Notes: a model not told the origin generated them from the sequence alone. DNA of 64,000 nt from Nephrocerus scutellatus (GCA_947095585.1 OX352761.1:86432419-86496418), one strand, 5' to 3'. Numbered from the stretch's first letter, positions 51,697 through 62,010 are shown. Made by a program: numbers and translations.

Positions 51697-52543
51697 TGTA
51701 GTGAACACGCTACATACTAATTTCCCTAAATAAATTTTGCAATGTGCTGCACACTCCCAGTCCCGCACATTACACTACGAGCAATACCATGCACGATCAT
51801 TTACCTAAAGTAATGTACTGAATCGCAATGCAATGACCGACAGGTGCAGGCGTCAGCATTATGACATGATTTCCCTTTCGTTGATGTCAACGAACGGGGG
51901 AATCATAAACAATAACGAAAGGTGCCATTGCACTAGCCCCATTGATCTAAATGCTGACTAAGGGAAACTTACGATACAAGGCAATGACTTTTGCAATTGC
52001 ACTGGCGCTTGCCCTGGCGATTGCATTGATACATTGTAAGCAAATGCTGACTCGACTATACTGGTACGTCGGCTGGGTAAATGACTCGTGCATGGTAATA
52101 ACCAATAATCGATAAGTGATGAATATGAACTTTCGTAGGAAAATCGGGTGTATAATGTGTGACACTGAGTTTGTGTATGTATTAGTCTAATTTGACTAAA
52201 ATCTTTAATATAAAAGGGGTGGTTGAATTCAATATAAATCAGAGTTACTATAATCTAAGTAAAGACAACATTCTAGTAGAGGTCGCAGCCAAGCTCAAGA
52301 CAGCGGGGCTCCCTAGAATAGAAAATAATATAAAATATAATATAACATAAAATATACAATATAAAAATTATTAAACATTCTAGTTGAGGTCGCAGCCTTT
52401 GCTCAAGACAGCGGGCCTCTCTAGAAACTAAACGATAAATAAAACAATTTAAGATAAAATTTAAATTTGTTTCAATTACAACTCTCCGCGAGTAACTCTT
52501 CCTTTATATATTTAAGGAAGCACGGTTACTTCGCGTTACAACA
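51697..52543 (+). repeat. Gypsy 1 3' LTR
   Basis: Begins TGTAGTGAACACGCTACATA and ends CGTTACAACA, followed by CATG. It lacks the 25-base extra segment of the 5' LTR and otherwise differs at about a dozen positions by eye. Confidence 0.92.
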
Positions 52544-53815
52544 CATGAGACTAATAGGCCTGTAGTTTGTCGGATCTGAAGGATCTTTATTTTTCTTTAT
52601 TATTGGTAATACCTTCGATTTTTTCAACAATTCGGGAAGTAGTGATTATTAAGTAAGTTGTTAAAAATAACGCAATATTTCCGCATGATTTCAACTGGAA
52701 GATGTTTCAACACAATATTTAGAATGCTGTCAGCGTCGTAAAGTAGTTTTTTGTCTGTTGTTCAGTCATTTCGTCGGATTTAAGGTCATTAGAAAAATTC
52801 ACAAAAGTTTCAGAATAAGTGTTTAGATTGCGAAATCTTCGCACTTCTTCTCTCTATTTCTTTCTATTTCTATTTGGTGCACCGTTTCAAAGTGCGATCC
52901 AATAATGCTCAGCTTCTCAACACCGTGTTCTACAACAAAGTTGTTGTTGATGATTGGTGTCGTTCGGCTATCAATTCCTGCTTGCGAAATGAGAAACGCT
53001 GAATTCGTTGGAATTTTCAATTCCAGGACAGCGACAAAGCTACGAGGTTTAAAAGCTCGGTTTATGTTAGGAAACATATTCCTCGAATCTGCTTTTATTA
53101 TATTTTCAGAGCGTTGCCTCCAGTAGTTATTGATGCTGTTCCAAAAGAGTTTTAATATTTCTTAAGAGGGATTTCAGTCTTATTAATTCGTTATTGCCCG
53201 GTACATCAAGAAACTGACGTCGTGTTCTGTTAATTAGCGTGATTAGAAAACTTTTGTAATTTTAAAGAGTACGTATTTCACGGTTTAGATAGCATTCCAT
53301 AGAATTCTTGCTTTTAATTTTCGGGACTGTTGAGTTGATACTCGAGAGTATCACCGAATTTAGTCTTTCTATGCAATTATCACATTCCTCGTCCGTAAGA
53401 TTCCTGTTGTTGGGAACTTCAGAACAGGAAAAACGATCTCTGCATTCTTTTAAGGACCGTTTTCGAACTTGTTTCAGTGTGTGTTCCTAAAATTTAATTT
53501 AGGAATTTCTGTTTGGGTTGCGAGGGCAAATATTGATTCGTCAGCAAGCGAAGCTACAATTAATATTGAATTGTGGTCGCTATCATACGGCAATATCGGT
53601 ATCTTATTTTCGTGAACCGTTCTTTCATGCAGTCGCGAATCTGCAAGACAGAGATCAAGATATGAATTCCCGGAAGGATAACTTAGTGTAACGGGACTGT
53701 ACAATTTCAATTTATATCGGATTTGGTTGTCATCAACAAAGCGCTTAAGAAAGCTGCCTCTTCCGTTCGCTGTTGAATCCAACCAAGCCTGAGAGGTCTT
53801 AGGGCCTCTACTACG
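52544..53815 (-). mobile_element. RNase H-bearing LINE, 5' part
   Basis: On the minus strand an endonuclease end (53830-53474) is followed by a linker and the first RT motif (DPTNYRPISLM at 52580-52545), where the Gypsy element entered. The part upstream of the endonuclease end is missing: the LINE is joined to a different LINE at about 53815. Confidence 0.75.
52548..53170 (-). pseudogene. LINE linker and RT start
   Basis: A linker frame (FPNINRAFKPRSFVAVLELK and KIPTNSAFLISQAGIDSRT) is followed, in another frame, by a stretch that ends with a lysine-rich KSKVLPIIKKNKDPSDPTNY and RPISLM. The latter is the usual first RT motif in which a T.YRPISL word occurs. Frames change near 52820 and 52680. 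Confidence 0.6.
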
Positions 53816-53830
53816 CCTATGCGCCATCAC
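53474..53830 (-). pseudogene. LINE endonuclease C-terminal end
   Basis: GRGSFLKRFVDDNQIRYKLK, then SGNSYLDLCLADSRLHERTV and ILPYDSDHNSILIVASL. The YDSDHN word is the SDH end motif of the endonuclease fold. The N-terminal half is absent because sequence of the EN-RT LINE copy b is joined here. Confidence 0.75.
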
Positions 53831-53935
53831 GTGCGGTTCCTGGCATTGAGCTTCAGCTCTCTCAAACTCTTCCCCAATTGCCGTGACTCCTCCTCAACTG
53901 TTCTGCGCCATGTATTTCTCGGACGACCCGTTCTT

Positions 53936-54300
53936 CTACCATCCTGAGATAATGGATTCCATTTTGTGTAGTTTCAACGCAATAGTCAATAATGATCCGC
54001 AGGGTGTTGATGTGGTAACACAGGAGGATTCAGTGTTGAAACCTGCTTGTTCGACATCGAGTATATCTTCCAAATTTTCCTTAATTCTCTCAAGTACTAC
54101 TTTGGTTATTACCTTAGCAACTGCAGGAAGAACGCAAATGCCTCTCCAGTTTTCGCACTCCATAAGACTACCTTTTCAGGGAGCTTGACAATCATTCCCT
54201 TCTTCCACTCGTCGGGAAAATTTTCTGCCTCCCAAGGATATAAAAGTTCTGCTGATGTTCGTTGGAGCGGCACGCAGAAGCTCTGCGGGTATACCATCTA
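53936..54300 (-). pseudogene. LINE-b RT first motifs
   Basis: LLYPWEAENFPDEWKKGMIV, then after a frame change ECENWRGICVLPAVAKVITK and LERIKENLEDILDVEQAGFN are the opening RT motifs. The catalytic core (AFDS and YADD) is deleted; the reading passes from SLLTIALKLHKMESIISGW straight to the C-terminal block near 53900. Confidence 0.75.
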
Positions 54301-54899
54301 GTCCTACCGATTTTCTTTAGTGCGTAAATCGCGGTAGCGATTTCATCCTTACTTGAAGTTGAGGTGCGAATTCGGGAAATTGTTACTTCCGGCAGCTCCG
54401 TGAACGGTGACCACCTGTCAGCTCTTTGGTGATTCTGTAAACGGTTCTGCTATCGCACCTGCTCGCTGTTTCCTTGCTTCTGAGGCCAGGTTGTTAATAT
54501 AATTACGCTTGTCACATCTTACACTACGCTGCACTTTCGATACAGGGACTCTACCTCGATCCTCACTGCTGCTGGGGTATCTACAATACGAGCTTTAAAT
54601 AGCTTACGTTCTTTAATCCGCCTCCAGGTATCCTCGGTAAGCCACGTGCTGTGCCTTGCTTGGCTTCTACCAACAATACTTTCCGCTCCAGATGTGAAAT
54701 TTTTTTACAGCTTTCCAATCTTCTTAGATGGTTATCGGCAATGAGCTGCTGATTGCTTCCACTCCTTGCGATAAATGAACCCTTAATTGTTGGCGTACTG
54801 AGGGGATCTTTAGGCGGTCGATGTTATACCCAGGCTTTCAGATGATATTACGGAGTCTTTGAACAGATGCAGTACGTAACAGGACATTAGCTACCATAA

Positions 54900-55545
54900 G
54901 GTTATGATCCCGTACCATACCCATGTCGGCTCCTCGTCTGTTTCGGACGTCTAAAAGATAGCTCCTTAACCATTGTCACTTCGTTCGCCGAGGCCGTGCT
55001 TCCCAATCACATGTCTGAGTAATTCATTGTCGTTGCCTACCTTGGCATTCAAGTCCCCTATCACGATGACGATATCTCCGTTCGGCATTGCGTTGAATAC
55101 AGCACTTAGCTGATTGTAGGAGTTGTCCTTTTCATCCTCAGTCGAGGGATGAGTTGGGGCGTAACACTGTATGATCGTGACGCGCCGTACTCTAGTCCGA
55201 AAGCTGGCCGCTATGATCCTATCACCATAAGGGAAATTAGGCCTCTGTTGGCCTTAGCAGCAGACCCACTCCAGATTCACGGGGACTCTTGGAGGGTTTG
55301 CGGGAGAAGAGTAGCACAGTGTTATACGTTGGGGATTGGTACCATCCCGCGTCGAACCATCTAACTTCACTTCACTTCACATTCCAGAAACCAATTTTAG
55401 TCCGGGTACAATAGCCAAATGTCGTCATTACTCGATCATTACTTATCCGTGGCGTTGTGTCGGTTTCAATAGCGGGCAATTTCGGTACCGCAGGGTGCTA
55501 ACCCAGGTTACCTAGACTAGAAACTCTAGACTAATTTTGCTTGAC
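54900..55545 (-). pseudogene. LINE-b endonuclease remnant and leader
   Basis: The leader CCCTGCGGTACCGAAATTGC, a TKIGFWNV start, SEVRWFDAG and the IIQCYAPT block are all readable on the minus strand, followed by a GDLNAKVG-like word around 55040-55075 (GDIVIVIGDLNAKVGNDNEL). A deletion removed the part that contains LREFLRYNLDIL in copy a. Confidence 0.65.
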
Positions 55546-55869
55546 TTATTAAAAAGACCGAAAGTTTTGTCCACGCACTGCACTTATTTATTTATGTGAC
55601 TGACGCGCTGCAATTGTATTATGCTGTTACTTTTCGATATGTTTACTGGGTCTCTGCATTCACTTAATGCAATTTATTGGGAGCTGAACTTTACAAAATG
55701 CAGGCAATGCTTCTTGAGGTAATTTTAAGTAGAGGTCCACGGTGAGGAACTTGAGCTGCTTCAGGTGTTAGCAATCACCTTATGCACTTTATAATTCTCT
55801 GACCCTGCTCGGGTGCCAGTTAAATCTTTTTATTTTAAAAGATTAAAAAAATATTTTTTTTGACCGCTT
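55546..55869. other. Spacer with primer-site-like sequence
   Basis: On the minus strand TGGCACCCGAGCAGGGTC (about 55801-55818) resembles a lysine-type primer-binding site, next to TTTAAC. No matching LTR or gag was found, so a retroelement scrap is only suspected. Confidence 0.35.
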
Positions 55870-56460
55870 GGGCTTTATTTAACACTAGCTTTTCCCTGGA
55901 GCTCTGCCACCCGCACACATGAAAGCACGCCTTGCCATCACTACCACATGAGGGGTGTTCTATTAGCTAAACCTAAACAAAGCGCCACCTTGATCGTATT
56001 CGCACTATGTGGTTTACCGATTTCTTGTTAAGATTCTGTGAAAGTTTCAGTTTGAGTTTTAATGTCGTATTACAAACAAACAGACATTCATTTTTATATA
56101 CATACAAAAGATAATCAACAATCATCAACAACAAAAGAGAATAGGGTTCAGCCTGCGTTTGCAATGTAAGCGGAAAAAATATAATTATTTACGACATCAC
56201 ATTAGAAACCTCAAAAATAACAGAATTTCTCCACTATTTAATGGATGTTATTATTCATATAAACCTTTCTCTTCAATCACTCTATCTATTAAAAAAAACC
56301 GCATCAAAATCCGTTGCGTAGTTTTAACGATCTAAGCATACATAGGGATATAGGGACAGAGAAAGCGACTATGTTTTATACTATGTAGTGAAGAATCAAA
56401 CTAAGACTAAATTACAGAAAGCTTATTATCTAAAAGGTAAACTACGCATCCGATCGTGAG
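55870..56460 (+). repeat. ACTAG-type interspersed repeat
   Basis: ACACTAGCTTTTCCCTGGAG and CCACCCGCACACATGAAAGC at the start, and AAATCCGTTGCGTAGTTTTA near 56308 with CATACATAGGGATATAGGGA, form the head and tail of a repeat type widespread in insects. Its head is found inverted near 19470-19570. Confidence 0.55.
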
Positions 56461-57287
56461 CAGTGTGACCAGGGTTCGTTAACATAAGGGTCGTTACAAT
56501 AAAAGATTTTTTTTGTTAGGAACTCTGAATTCTTAATTTATTTATTTCTTTAAAAACAAAGGAAAATGATTGTGAAGTAGTTTGACTTAATTCTAAGATG
56601 CCAAGTAATATGTTCGGTGGTTTGATGCCATGGTCCAGCGGAATCGGACTAATCTGTTTGCGTAGGAGTAATCTGACCAGTGAGCACGGATTCTACGATC
56701 ACTTCACTGTCAGTCGAGCTTTTACGTCCAAGTGCTGACCAGCGAAAAGAGGATGCTACGCTCCGTTCGCTGCCAAGAGTTGATACGTTCCAGTATGTTG
56801 ACCCGCGAAAAGAGGATGCTACGCTCAGTTCGCTGCCAAGAGTTGCTATGTTCCAGTATGTTGACCCGCGAAAAGAGGATGCTACGCTCAGTTCGCTGCC
56901 AAGAGTTGCTATGTTCCAGTATGTTGACCAGCGAAAAGAGGATGCTATGCTCAGCTCACTGTCAAGAGTCTCTGCGTTCACGTATTTTGATCAGTGAAAG
57001 GAGGATGCTACGCTCGGTTCACTATAAGTAGTAGGCGCGGCTACTCAATACTCATAATGGTTTTTCTGTTGATTTGCGATCAATGTCCTAAAAATTGAGG
57101 TGTGGCCTAATAATCGCATTCATAAAGTGGAGAAGTGCAGTCGGCCTGCGTCTGAGCTGAGATGCCGTCGGCGTTTTCAGTTTCATGCATGTGGTTTTTA
57201 TTGTATAATAAAAGTATAAGTAAGTATAAATATATATTTATAAGGAAAAATGTGTGGGGTGAATTCGTTGCCGAATTGATTCCTCAC
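56461..57287 (-). mobile_element. Gypsy 2 LTR B (truncated at one end)
   Basis: The block matches LTR A throughout, including GGAACTCTGAATTCTTA, CAGCGGAATCGGACTAATCT and the 63-bp repeats, but lacks about 45 bases of the minus-strand 3' end. It meets LTR A directly at 57287/57288. Confidence 0.8.
56737..57000. repeat. 63-bp minisatellite in LTR B
   Basis: About four and a half units of GACCAGCGAAAAGAGGATGC with CTGCCAAGAGTTG and TTCCAGTATGTT. Since 63 is a multiple of three, the array is open in several frames on both strands. Confidence 0.9.
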
Positions 57288-58570
57288 TAACGAGGTTTTT
57301 CCCAGCTGGGGTATCCTCAGTGTGATCAGGGTTCGATGATATAAGGGTCGTTACAATGAAATATTTATTTTGTTAGGAACTTTGAATTCTTAGTTTCTTT
57401 CTTTCTTTAAAAACAAAGGAAAATGATTGCGAAGTAGGTTTGACTTACGTCTTAGATTCCAAGTAATATGTCTGGTGGTTTGATGCCTTGGTCCAGCGGG
57501 ATCGGACTAATCTGTCTGCGTGGGAGTAATCTGACCAGTGAGCACGGATTCTACGATCACTTCACTGTCAGTCGTGCCGTTAAGTCCAAGTGCTGACAAG
57601 TGAGCACGGATTCTATGATCACTTCACTGTCAGTCGAGCCGTTACGTCCAAGTGCTGACCAGCGAAAAGAGGATGCTATGCTCCATTCGCTGCCAAGAGT
57701 TGCTACGTTCCAGTATTTTGACCCGCGAAAAGAGTATGCTACGCTCAGCTCGCTGCCAAGAGTCTCTGTGTCCACGTAGTTTGATCAGTGAAGGGAGGAT
57801 GCTACGCTCGGTTCACTATCAGGAGTCGCTATTTTCCAGTATGTTGACCAGCGAAAAGAGGATGCTACGCTCAGTTCGCTGCCAAGAGTCTCTGTGTCCA
57901 CGTAGTTTGATCAGTGAAAGGAGGATGCTACGCTCGGTTCACTATCAGGAGTCGGTCCGCAGAAGAAGAGGCTGTGTGTTGGGACTGTGTCCCCTTTTAT
58001 AGGACGTGAAGCGCTTTAAAACTTTGAACCGGGTTTTTCCTTTTCCATATTTTCCATCGTCCGGTAAATCACCGTTGTTGCTATGCTGTTTTTCTTTTCA
58101 TGGTTAGTTTCATTGGAACTGCATTGCGTCTACGTCATGCCGTGTTGTTCCTCGGTCGTTGACCTCATCTGTTGATTTGCAATCATCGTAATTCCTGCTT
58201 GTGTTTGTGCTGTTATAGTGGATGTTGGTGTTGTCTTATGTTAAGAGTCCGCCTACGCTTCTGAGCTCCTGACTGTGTACAGAGTTTTGCATGTAATATG
58301 CACTGTCTCCTTTCCTCTCCCATCGTTACATTGTGATGGTTGCAGAGGAGGCGCGGCTACTCATATTTGTTTTTTTTTGTTGATTTGCGATCAGTGTCCC
58401 AAAAATGGAGGTGTGATCTAATGATCCTATTTTTAAAGTGGAGAAGTGCAATCGGCCTGTGTCTGAGCAGAGATGCCGTCGGCATTTTCAATTTAATGCA
58501 TGTTGATGTAGAAATGATAGATTAAAGAAAATCGTGTGGGGTTAATTCGTTGACGAATTGACTCCTCACA
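57288..58570 (-). mobile_element. Gypsy 2 LTR A (3' LTR)
   Basis: On the minus strand it starts TGTGAGGAGTCAATTCGTCA at 58570, directly after a purine-rich GACCGGGAGG, and ends CCTCGTTA at 57288. Compared with the 5' LTR end CGTTACA it lacks the last two bases. It is 1,283 bp long. Confidence 0.85.
57656..57960. repeat. 63-bp minisatellite in LTR A
   Basis: About five units of the same family as in LTR B, with a variant half unit (TCAGTGAAAGGAGGATGCTA, GTTCACTATCAGGAGTC) alternating. Confidence 0.9.
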
Positions 58571-59060
58571 CCTCCCGGTCACGTCGGACAACGCTGATTC
58601 TTCCGGTGTCGGTCACGATACCCGTGAACAAAATGTTGTCGTGGTGGTGGGAGGACTTTAATCTCCGCCATCATCTCGTCCTTAGTTTGGATCTTGCTTG
58701 GTCGATCTTCTTCCGTAGATACTGGGACCAATCTTCCGCGGCGATTTCTCCGTTGACTTCGATTCGTTGGGGTATCCTTTGGTGCGTCATCTCTTATAGG
58801 GGTTACCTTTTGCCGAGACGTTTTCCGAGATTCGTGTGAGCATATCTCCTCCATTTGCCGTCTTCGCTGCTGGTGTCACTGCTTCTGTCGTCGTCAGTTG
58901 TACTATTACTGGTGCTACTGCTGCTAGTGTTGTTGTGGTGTTTGCTGCTACTGCTACCACTGTTGTTGTGTTTTCTGCAGCTACCGCTACTACTCTTGTT
59001 GCGTTTTCTGCTGTTACTGTAGTACTGCTACTACTGCTGTTGCGATTTCAGCTGTGGTTG
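58571..59060 (-). pseudogene. Gypsy 2 Ser/Asn-rich tail
   Basis: On the minus strand a Ser/Asn-rich run (SSSSKHHNNTSSSSTSNSTT) leads to a basic end with EICSHESRKTSRQKV in another frame and RHRKNQRCPT close to the LTR. It follows the integrase end and has no known domain. Confidence 0.45.
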
Positions 59061-59097
59061 GCTGATCCTGAGCTGTGTACTTTTACACGTGTCGGTT

Positions 59098-59242
59098 GAG
59101 GAATTTTGGTGGAACTGTTTAAGTTCTCCTACGTGAGCGGTACGCTCCTTCGTCTGGCCGCATAACCTCAGCTTTGTAATGACGGCTGAAACGAAGTCTA
59201 CCACTTGGTATGGCCCGTCGAACTTCGGTGCGAGCTTGCTGG
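59098..59242 (-). pseudogene. Gypsy 2 integrase C-terminal end
   Basis: ASKLAPKFDGPYQVVDFVSA, then ITKLRLCGQTKERTAHVGEL and KQF. This matches the barrel-like end of Ty3/Gypsy integrases, in which KL.PK..GPY.V and AHV..LK recur. Only this end remains. Confidence 0.75.
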
Positions 59243-59244
59243 CA

Positions 59245-59982
59245 AATCCTCCGAGTGCATTGGCCAGATGATGCTGTTTGACCAGGACGAGTTGGCCGGC
59301 TGTGACGGCTGTAGCGTCTGTGATGAATGGGACATCTGTAGCGACTGTGACGTCTGTGGCGACTTTGATAACTTTTTATTAAGTTGGTGGCTCTGGCGAT
59401 GGTGATGATTCCTAGAAATTGTTTTGGTTCTTGGCGTCGGGTTTTCTGGCTGTTGCGACTGTAACGGCTGTGGCGTCTGTGACGAATCCGAAGACTGTGA
59501 GGAACGTGACTGCTGTAGCGACTGTGGAGTTTGCGGCGACTTTGACAGTTTTTGATTTAGTTGTTGACTGTGGCGACGGTGTCGATTCCTAAAAGTTCCT
59601 TTGGTTCTTGGCGACGGTTTTTCTGGCTGCTTGTGGTATGGAGTGACGGAAGTTCTCTTCAACAATGATGATTGTTGAGCTCTTGTAGGCGACTTCTGGC
59701 AATGCTGACTGTTTAGGCGTCTTTGACGAGAGTACTGACTTCAGTATGTCTAAAAGGATGTGGTAATACTTGAACACTATGGTGTCTCTCGCCAATTCTA
59801 TGTTTTGGACAACGTTTAGCGTCTGCAATAGTTTCGGGGGGCTGCGACGTTTTCTGCTGGACGGTACGACTAATGACAAGTGTGACTTTAGTGGTTGTTG
59901 CGTCTTTGACAATTGTGGTCGCTTTAGTTCTCGAAGTGTGTTGCACGTCAGACGTTTAACCGGCCGTGCTGGTACAGGAGTG
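59245..59982. repeat. Low-complexity block with 177-bp imperfect duplication
   Basis: Short words such as GACTGTGACGTCTGTGGCGA and CGACTGTGGAGTTTGCGGCG recur, and a 177-bp segment (with TTGGTTCTTGGCG) is present twice (about 59325-59500 and 59505-59680). The minus-strand reading is rich in SPQTPQSLQ-type words. It replaces the expected RT and integrase core. Confidence 0.65.
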
Positions 59983-60295
59983 TTAAGCACTCACCTCCGA
60001 AACTAAAAGCGGCCTTTTTTTTGTAAGGGAGTCCATCCCTAATGTAAGGTCATCAGCGGCGTTCGGCAACTCCAGTAGGCACAGTGAACAAAAGGAGTCA
60101 CCAAACCGAAAGTTGACGCTTAACTCCTGGCGGACAGTTATCTGACTTTCGTTAGCGATTTGTATTGGGATGTATACGGGGGTAGTGTTGTCCAAATGTC
60201 GAACCCTTTCAGCCTGTGTGCTTCGCTGATAAAACTGCGAGATGCTCCGGTGTCAATAGTGGCTTGAACTGGTTCGCGGTTGATGATGATGCGAG
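59983..60295 (-). pseudogene. Gypsy 2 protease
   Basis: VQATIDTGASRSFISEAHRL at about 60281-60222 contains the DTGAS active site. After a frameshift near 60195 the frame continues with TVRQELSVNFRFGDSF and DDLTLGMDSLTKK, the usual ILGMDFL block. The same protease appears in the plus-strand remnant at about 23926. Confidence 0.8.
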
Positions 60296-60299
60296 CGAG

Positions 60300-61281
60300 A
60301 ATTCAGTGTCGATCCTGGATCAGGGCTGACTTCTCGGCGGACAGGAGCAAATACTTTGTTGGCCACAATCCCAGCAGGAAATCACCCGAGGGTAAGTGCA
60401 CTCTTTTCGAAAGTGGCCCTCCTGTCGGCACCATGGACAAGTCATTCGAGGATTATATGGTCCTTCTTCAGGCTGACTGACCATACAGTTCCTCTCCTGT
60501 GGGCTTCTTTGAGGTGTCGTCGTTTTGCTGTCCTGGTTTGCCTCGTAGTCCTCTGCCAGGCCAATGAGCTCCTGTAGGTCCTGAAAGTCGCTTCTTCGTA
60601 TATATAGCTGGTATTCCCGCCGGCAATTCCGAAAAATCCTCTCTGAGTATTTCGCGTGTCTCATGAGGTTCTGCATTGTAATTACAAAATCTTTGAAATT
60701 TTCGTTTGGTTTCTGATGTCGCTGGCGAATTTCGTTCTCCAAATGTTCCCAATATCTAGTGGGTAAAAAGAATTTTAAGAAATCTCTCTTAAACGTCGTC
60801 CAGCTTTCTGATTATGGCTCCGGAACCACATCAGCCTACGGTCACGAAGCAATTTGGGCATAGTTCTCGGAAGTAAATCCTTGTCTAAGGAATTTGGGTC
60901 GGCCAGTTCCTTCAGTTTTCGATGAATGACAATGCCTCCGTCGTAACGAACTGACCATTTTCTTACTTGGTTGATCACCATCGCGTATGATGTACTAGGT
61001 GTTGCCGTTATTCCTCGGTTCGGTGCTCGGTCTGTGAACGCGGAAGTGTGATTTGATGGTGAGACTGTTAACCCTGGTGTTTTAATTTTCTCGCTTTCTG
61101 TCGCGTCGTACACATTTAATAGCGATGGGGGCGTTGGTGACGGGTTACGTTGGTGCCTTGCTTCCAGTTCCGCCAGGCGAAGTTCGTCGTCTGAGGTCAC
61201 ATCTCGTCCCGTGGTGTAAGTCGTGAAACGCTTCCTTAGGTCGTCTATCCCGGCGTTTACGTCCAGCCGGAATTCCGCCAT
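60300..61281 (-). pseudogene. Gypsy 2 gag
   Basis: ATG at 61281 opens MAEFRLDVNAGIDDLRKRFT, and after a variable Pro-rich part the blocks LLRDRRLMWFRSHNQ, then EIRQRHQKPNENFKDFVITM, NLMRHAKYSERIFRNCRREY and LYIRRSDFQDLQELIGLAED follow with one frameshift near 60760. Two zinc knuckles are near the end (CPWCRQEGHFRKEC and CWDCGQQ). Gag would form the particle; most of its frame is open. Confidence 0.85.
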
Positions 61282-61399
61282 CTAATTTTGTAGATTATCT
61301 TTCGTGAGATTATAGACCCAGCTCGTTTTCACCATCTTGGCTAATTTAGTTTTCTTCGGTCGTTATTCGGTTTTCTTCCCTTGTTACTTGTCGTTCAAA

Positions 61400-61417
61400 G
61401 TCCCTGCTCGGGCGCCA
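61400..61417 (-). promoter_or_regulatory. Gypsy 2 primer-binding site, tRNA-Lys type
   Basis: On the minus strand TGGCGCCCGAGCAGGGAC follows the 5' LTR after two bases. It differs at one position from the standard lysine-tRNA site. Confidence 0.85.
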
Positions 61418-61419
61418 AT

Positions 61420-62010
61420 TGTAACGAGGTTTTTCCCAGCCGGGGTATCTTCAGTGTGACCAGGGTTCGTTGATATAAGAGTCGTTACAATAAAAGATTT
61501 ATTTTGTTAGGAACTCTGAATTCTTAGTTTATTTCTTTCTTTAAGAACGAAGGAAAATGATTGCGAAGTAGGTTTGACTTACGTCTTAGATTCCAAGTAA
61601 TATGTCCGGTGGTTTGATGCCTTGGTCCAGCGGGATCGGACTAATCTGTCTGCGTAGGAGTAATCTGACCAGTGAGCACGGATTCTACGATCACTTCACT
61701 GTCAGTCGAGCCGTTACGTCCAAGTGCTGACCAGCGAAAAGAGGATGCTACGCTCCGTTCGCTGCTACGTTCCAGTATGTTGACCCGCGAAAAGAGGATG
61801 CTACGCTCAGTTTTCTGCCAAGAATTGCTATGTTCCAGGATGTTGACCAGCGAAAAGAGGAAGAAAATGCTGTTATCGAAATGTTGGCGAGAATTCCCCC
61901 TGTGTTTGTTGTTGTATTTTCCATTTCAATTGCCCACTGTGGCTGTTTGGCCTTGACCTTTTGGTCAACGCTCCTCGGTCGTTGCCTTATTATTATTTCA
62001 CACAACCTAC
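61420..62010 (-). mobile_element. Gypsy 2 5' LTR (LTR C, truncated)
   Basis: It ends CCTCGTTACA next to the primer site and matches LTR A for about 590 bases, including short 63-bp repeats, up to CTCCTCGGTCGTTGCC. The outer, minus-strand 5' half is missing. Confidence 0.8.
61729..61862. repeat. 63-bp minisatellite in LTR C
   Basis: Only two to three units remain, with an internal deletion, against four to five in LTRs A and B. Confidence 0.85.

Larger units (their letters stand above)
44264..52543 (+). mobile_element. Gypsy element 1, errantivirus-like (8.28 kb)
   Basis: The element is bounded by LTRs of 872 and 847 bp and a 4-bp CATG target duplication. It contains a primer-site region, a long 32-bp-repeat leader, gag, protease, a long spacer frame, RT-RNase H and the C-terminal part of an env-like protein. 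Integrase is missing. Gag has in-frame stops, and the RT first catalytic Asp is lost. The env remnant places it with insect errantiviruses. It is inserted into the RNase H-bearing LINE. Confidence 0.92.
53816..55545 (-). mobile_element. EN-RT LINE, copy b (minus strand)
   Basis: The minus strand starts with the same leader as copy a (55545-55490), then endonuclease with a deletion between IGFWNV and EVRWFDAG, GDLNAKVGN-like sequence near 55050, and linker. RT follows (PWEAENFPDEWKKGMIVKLP, then ECENWRGICVLPAVAKVITK and VEQAGFN), after which it jumps to the C-terminal TVEEESRQLGKSLRELKLNA. The deletions in copies a and b are in different places. Confidence 0.75.
58571..61419 (-). mobile_element. 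Gypsy 2 internal region, pol largely deleted
   Basis: On the minus strand the order is primer site (61417-61400), gag (61281-60300), protease (about 60295-59983), a low-complexity Gln/Ser/Pro-rich stretch (59990-59245), the C-terminal end of integrase (59242-59098), and a Ser/Asn-rich tail up to the 3' LTR. RT, RNase H and the integrase core are absent. It is the same family as the remnant at 23065-24486. Confidence 0.8.

Noticed and set aside
56649..58002. Repetitive open frames on both strands in the LTRs
   Set aside because: They arise from the 63-bp minisatellite, whose length is a multiple of three.
58836..59405. Ala/Val-rich and Cys-rich plus-strand open frames
   Set aside because: They are shadows of the minus-strand Gypsy tail and low-complexity block.
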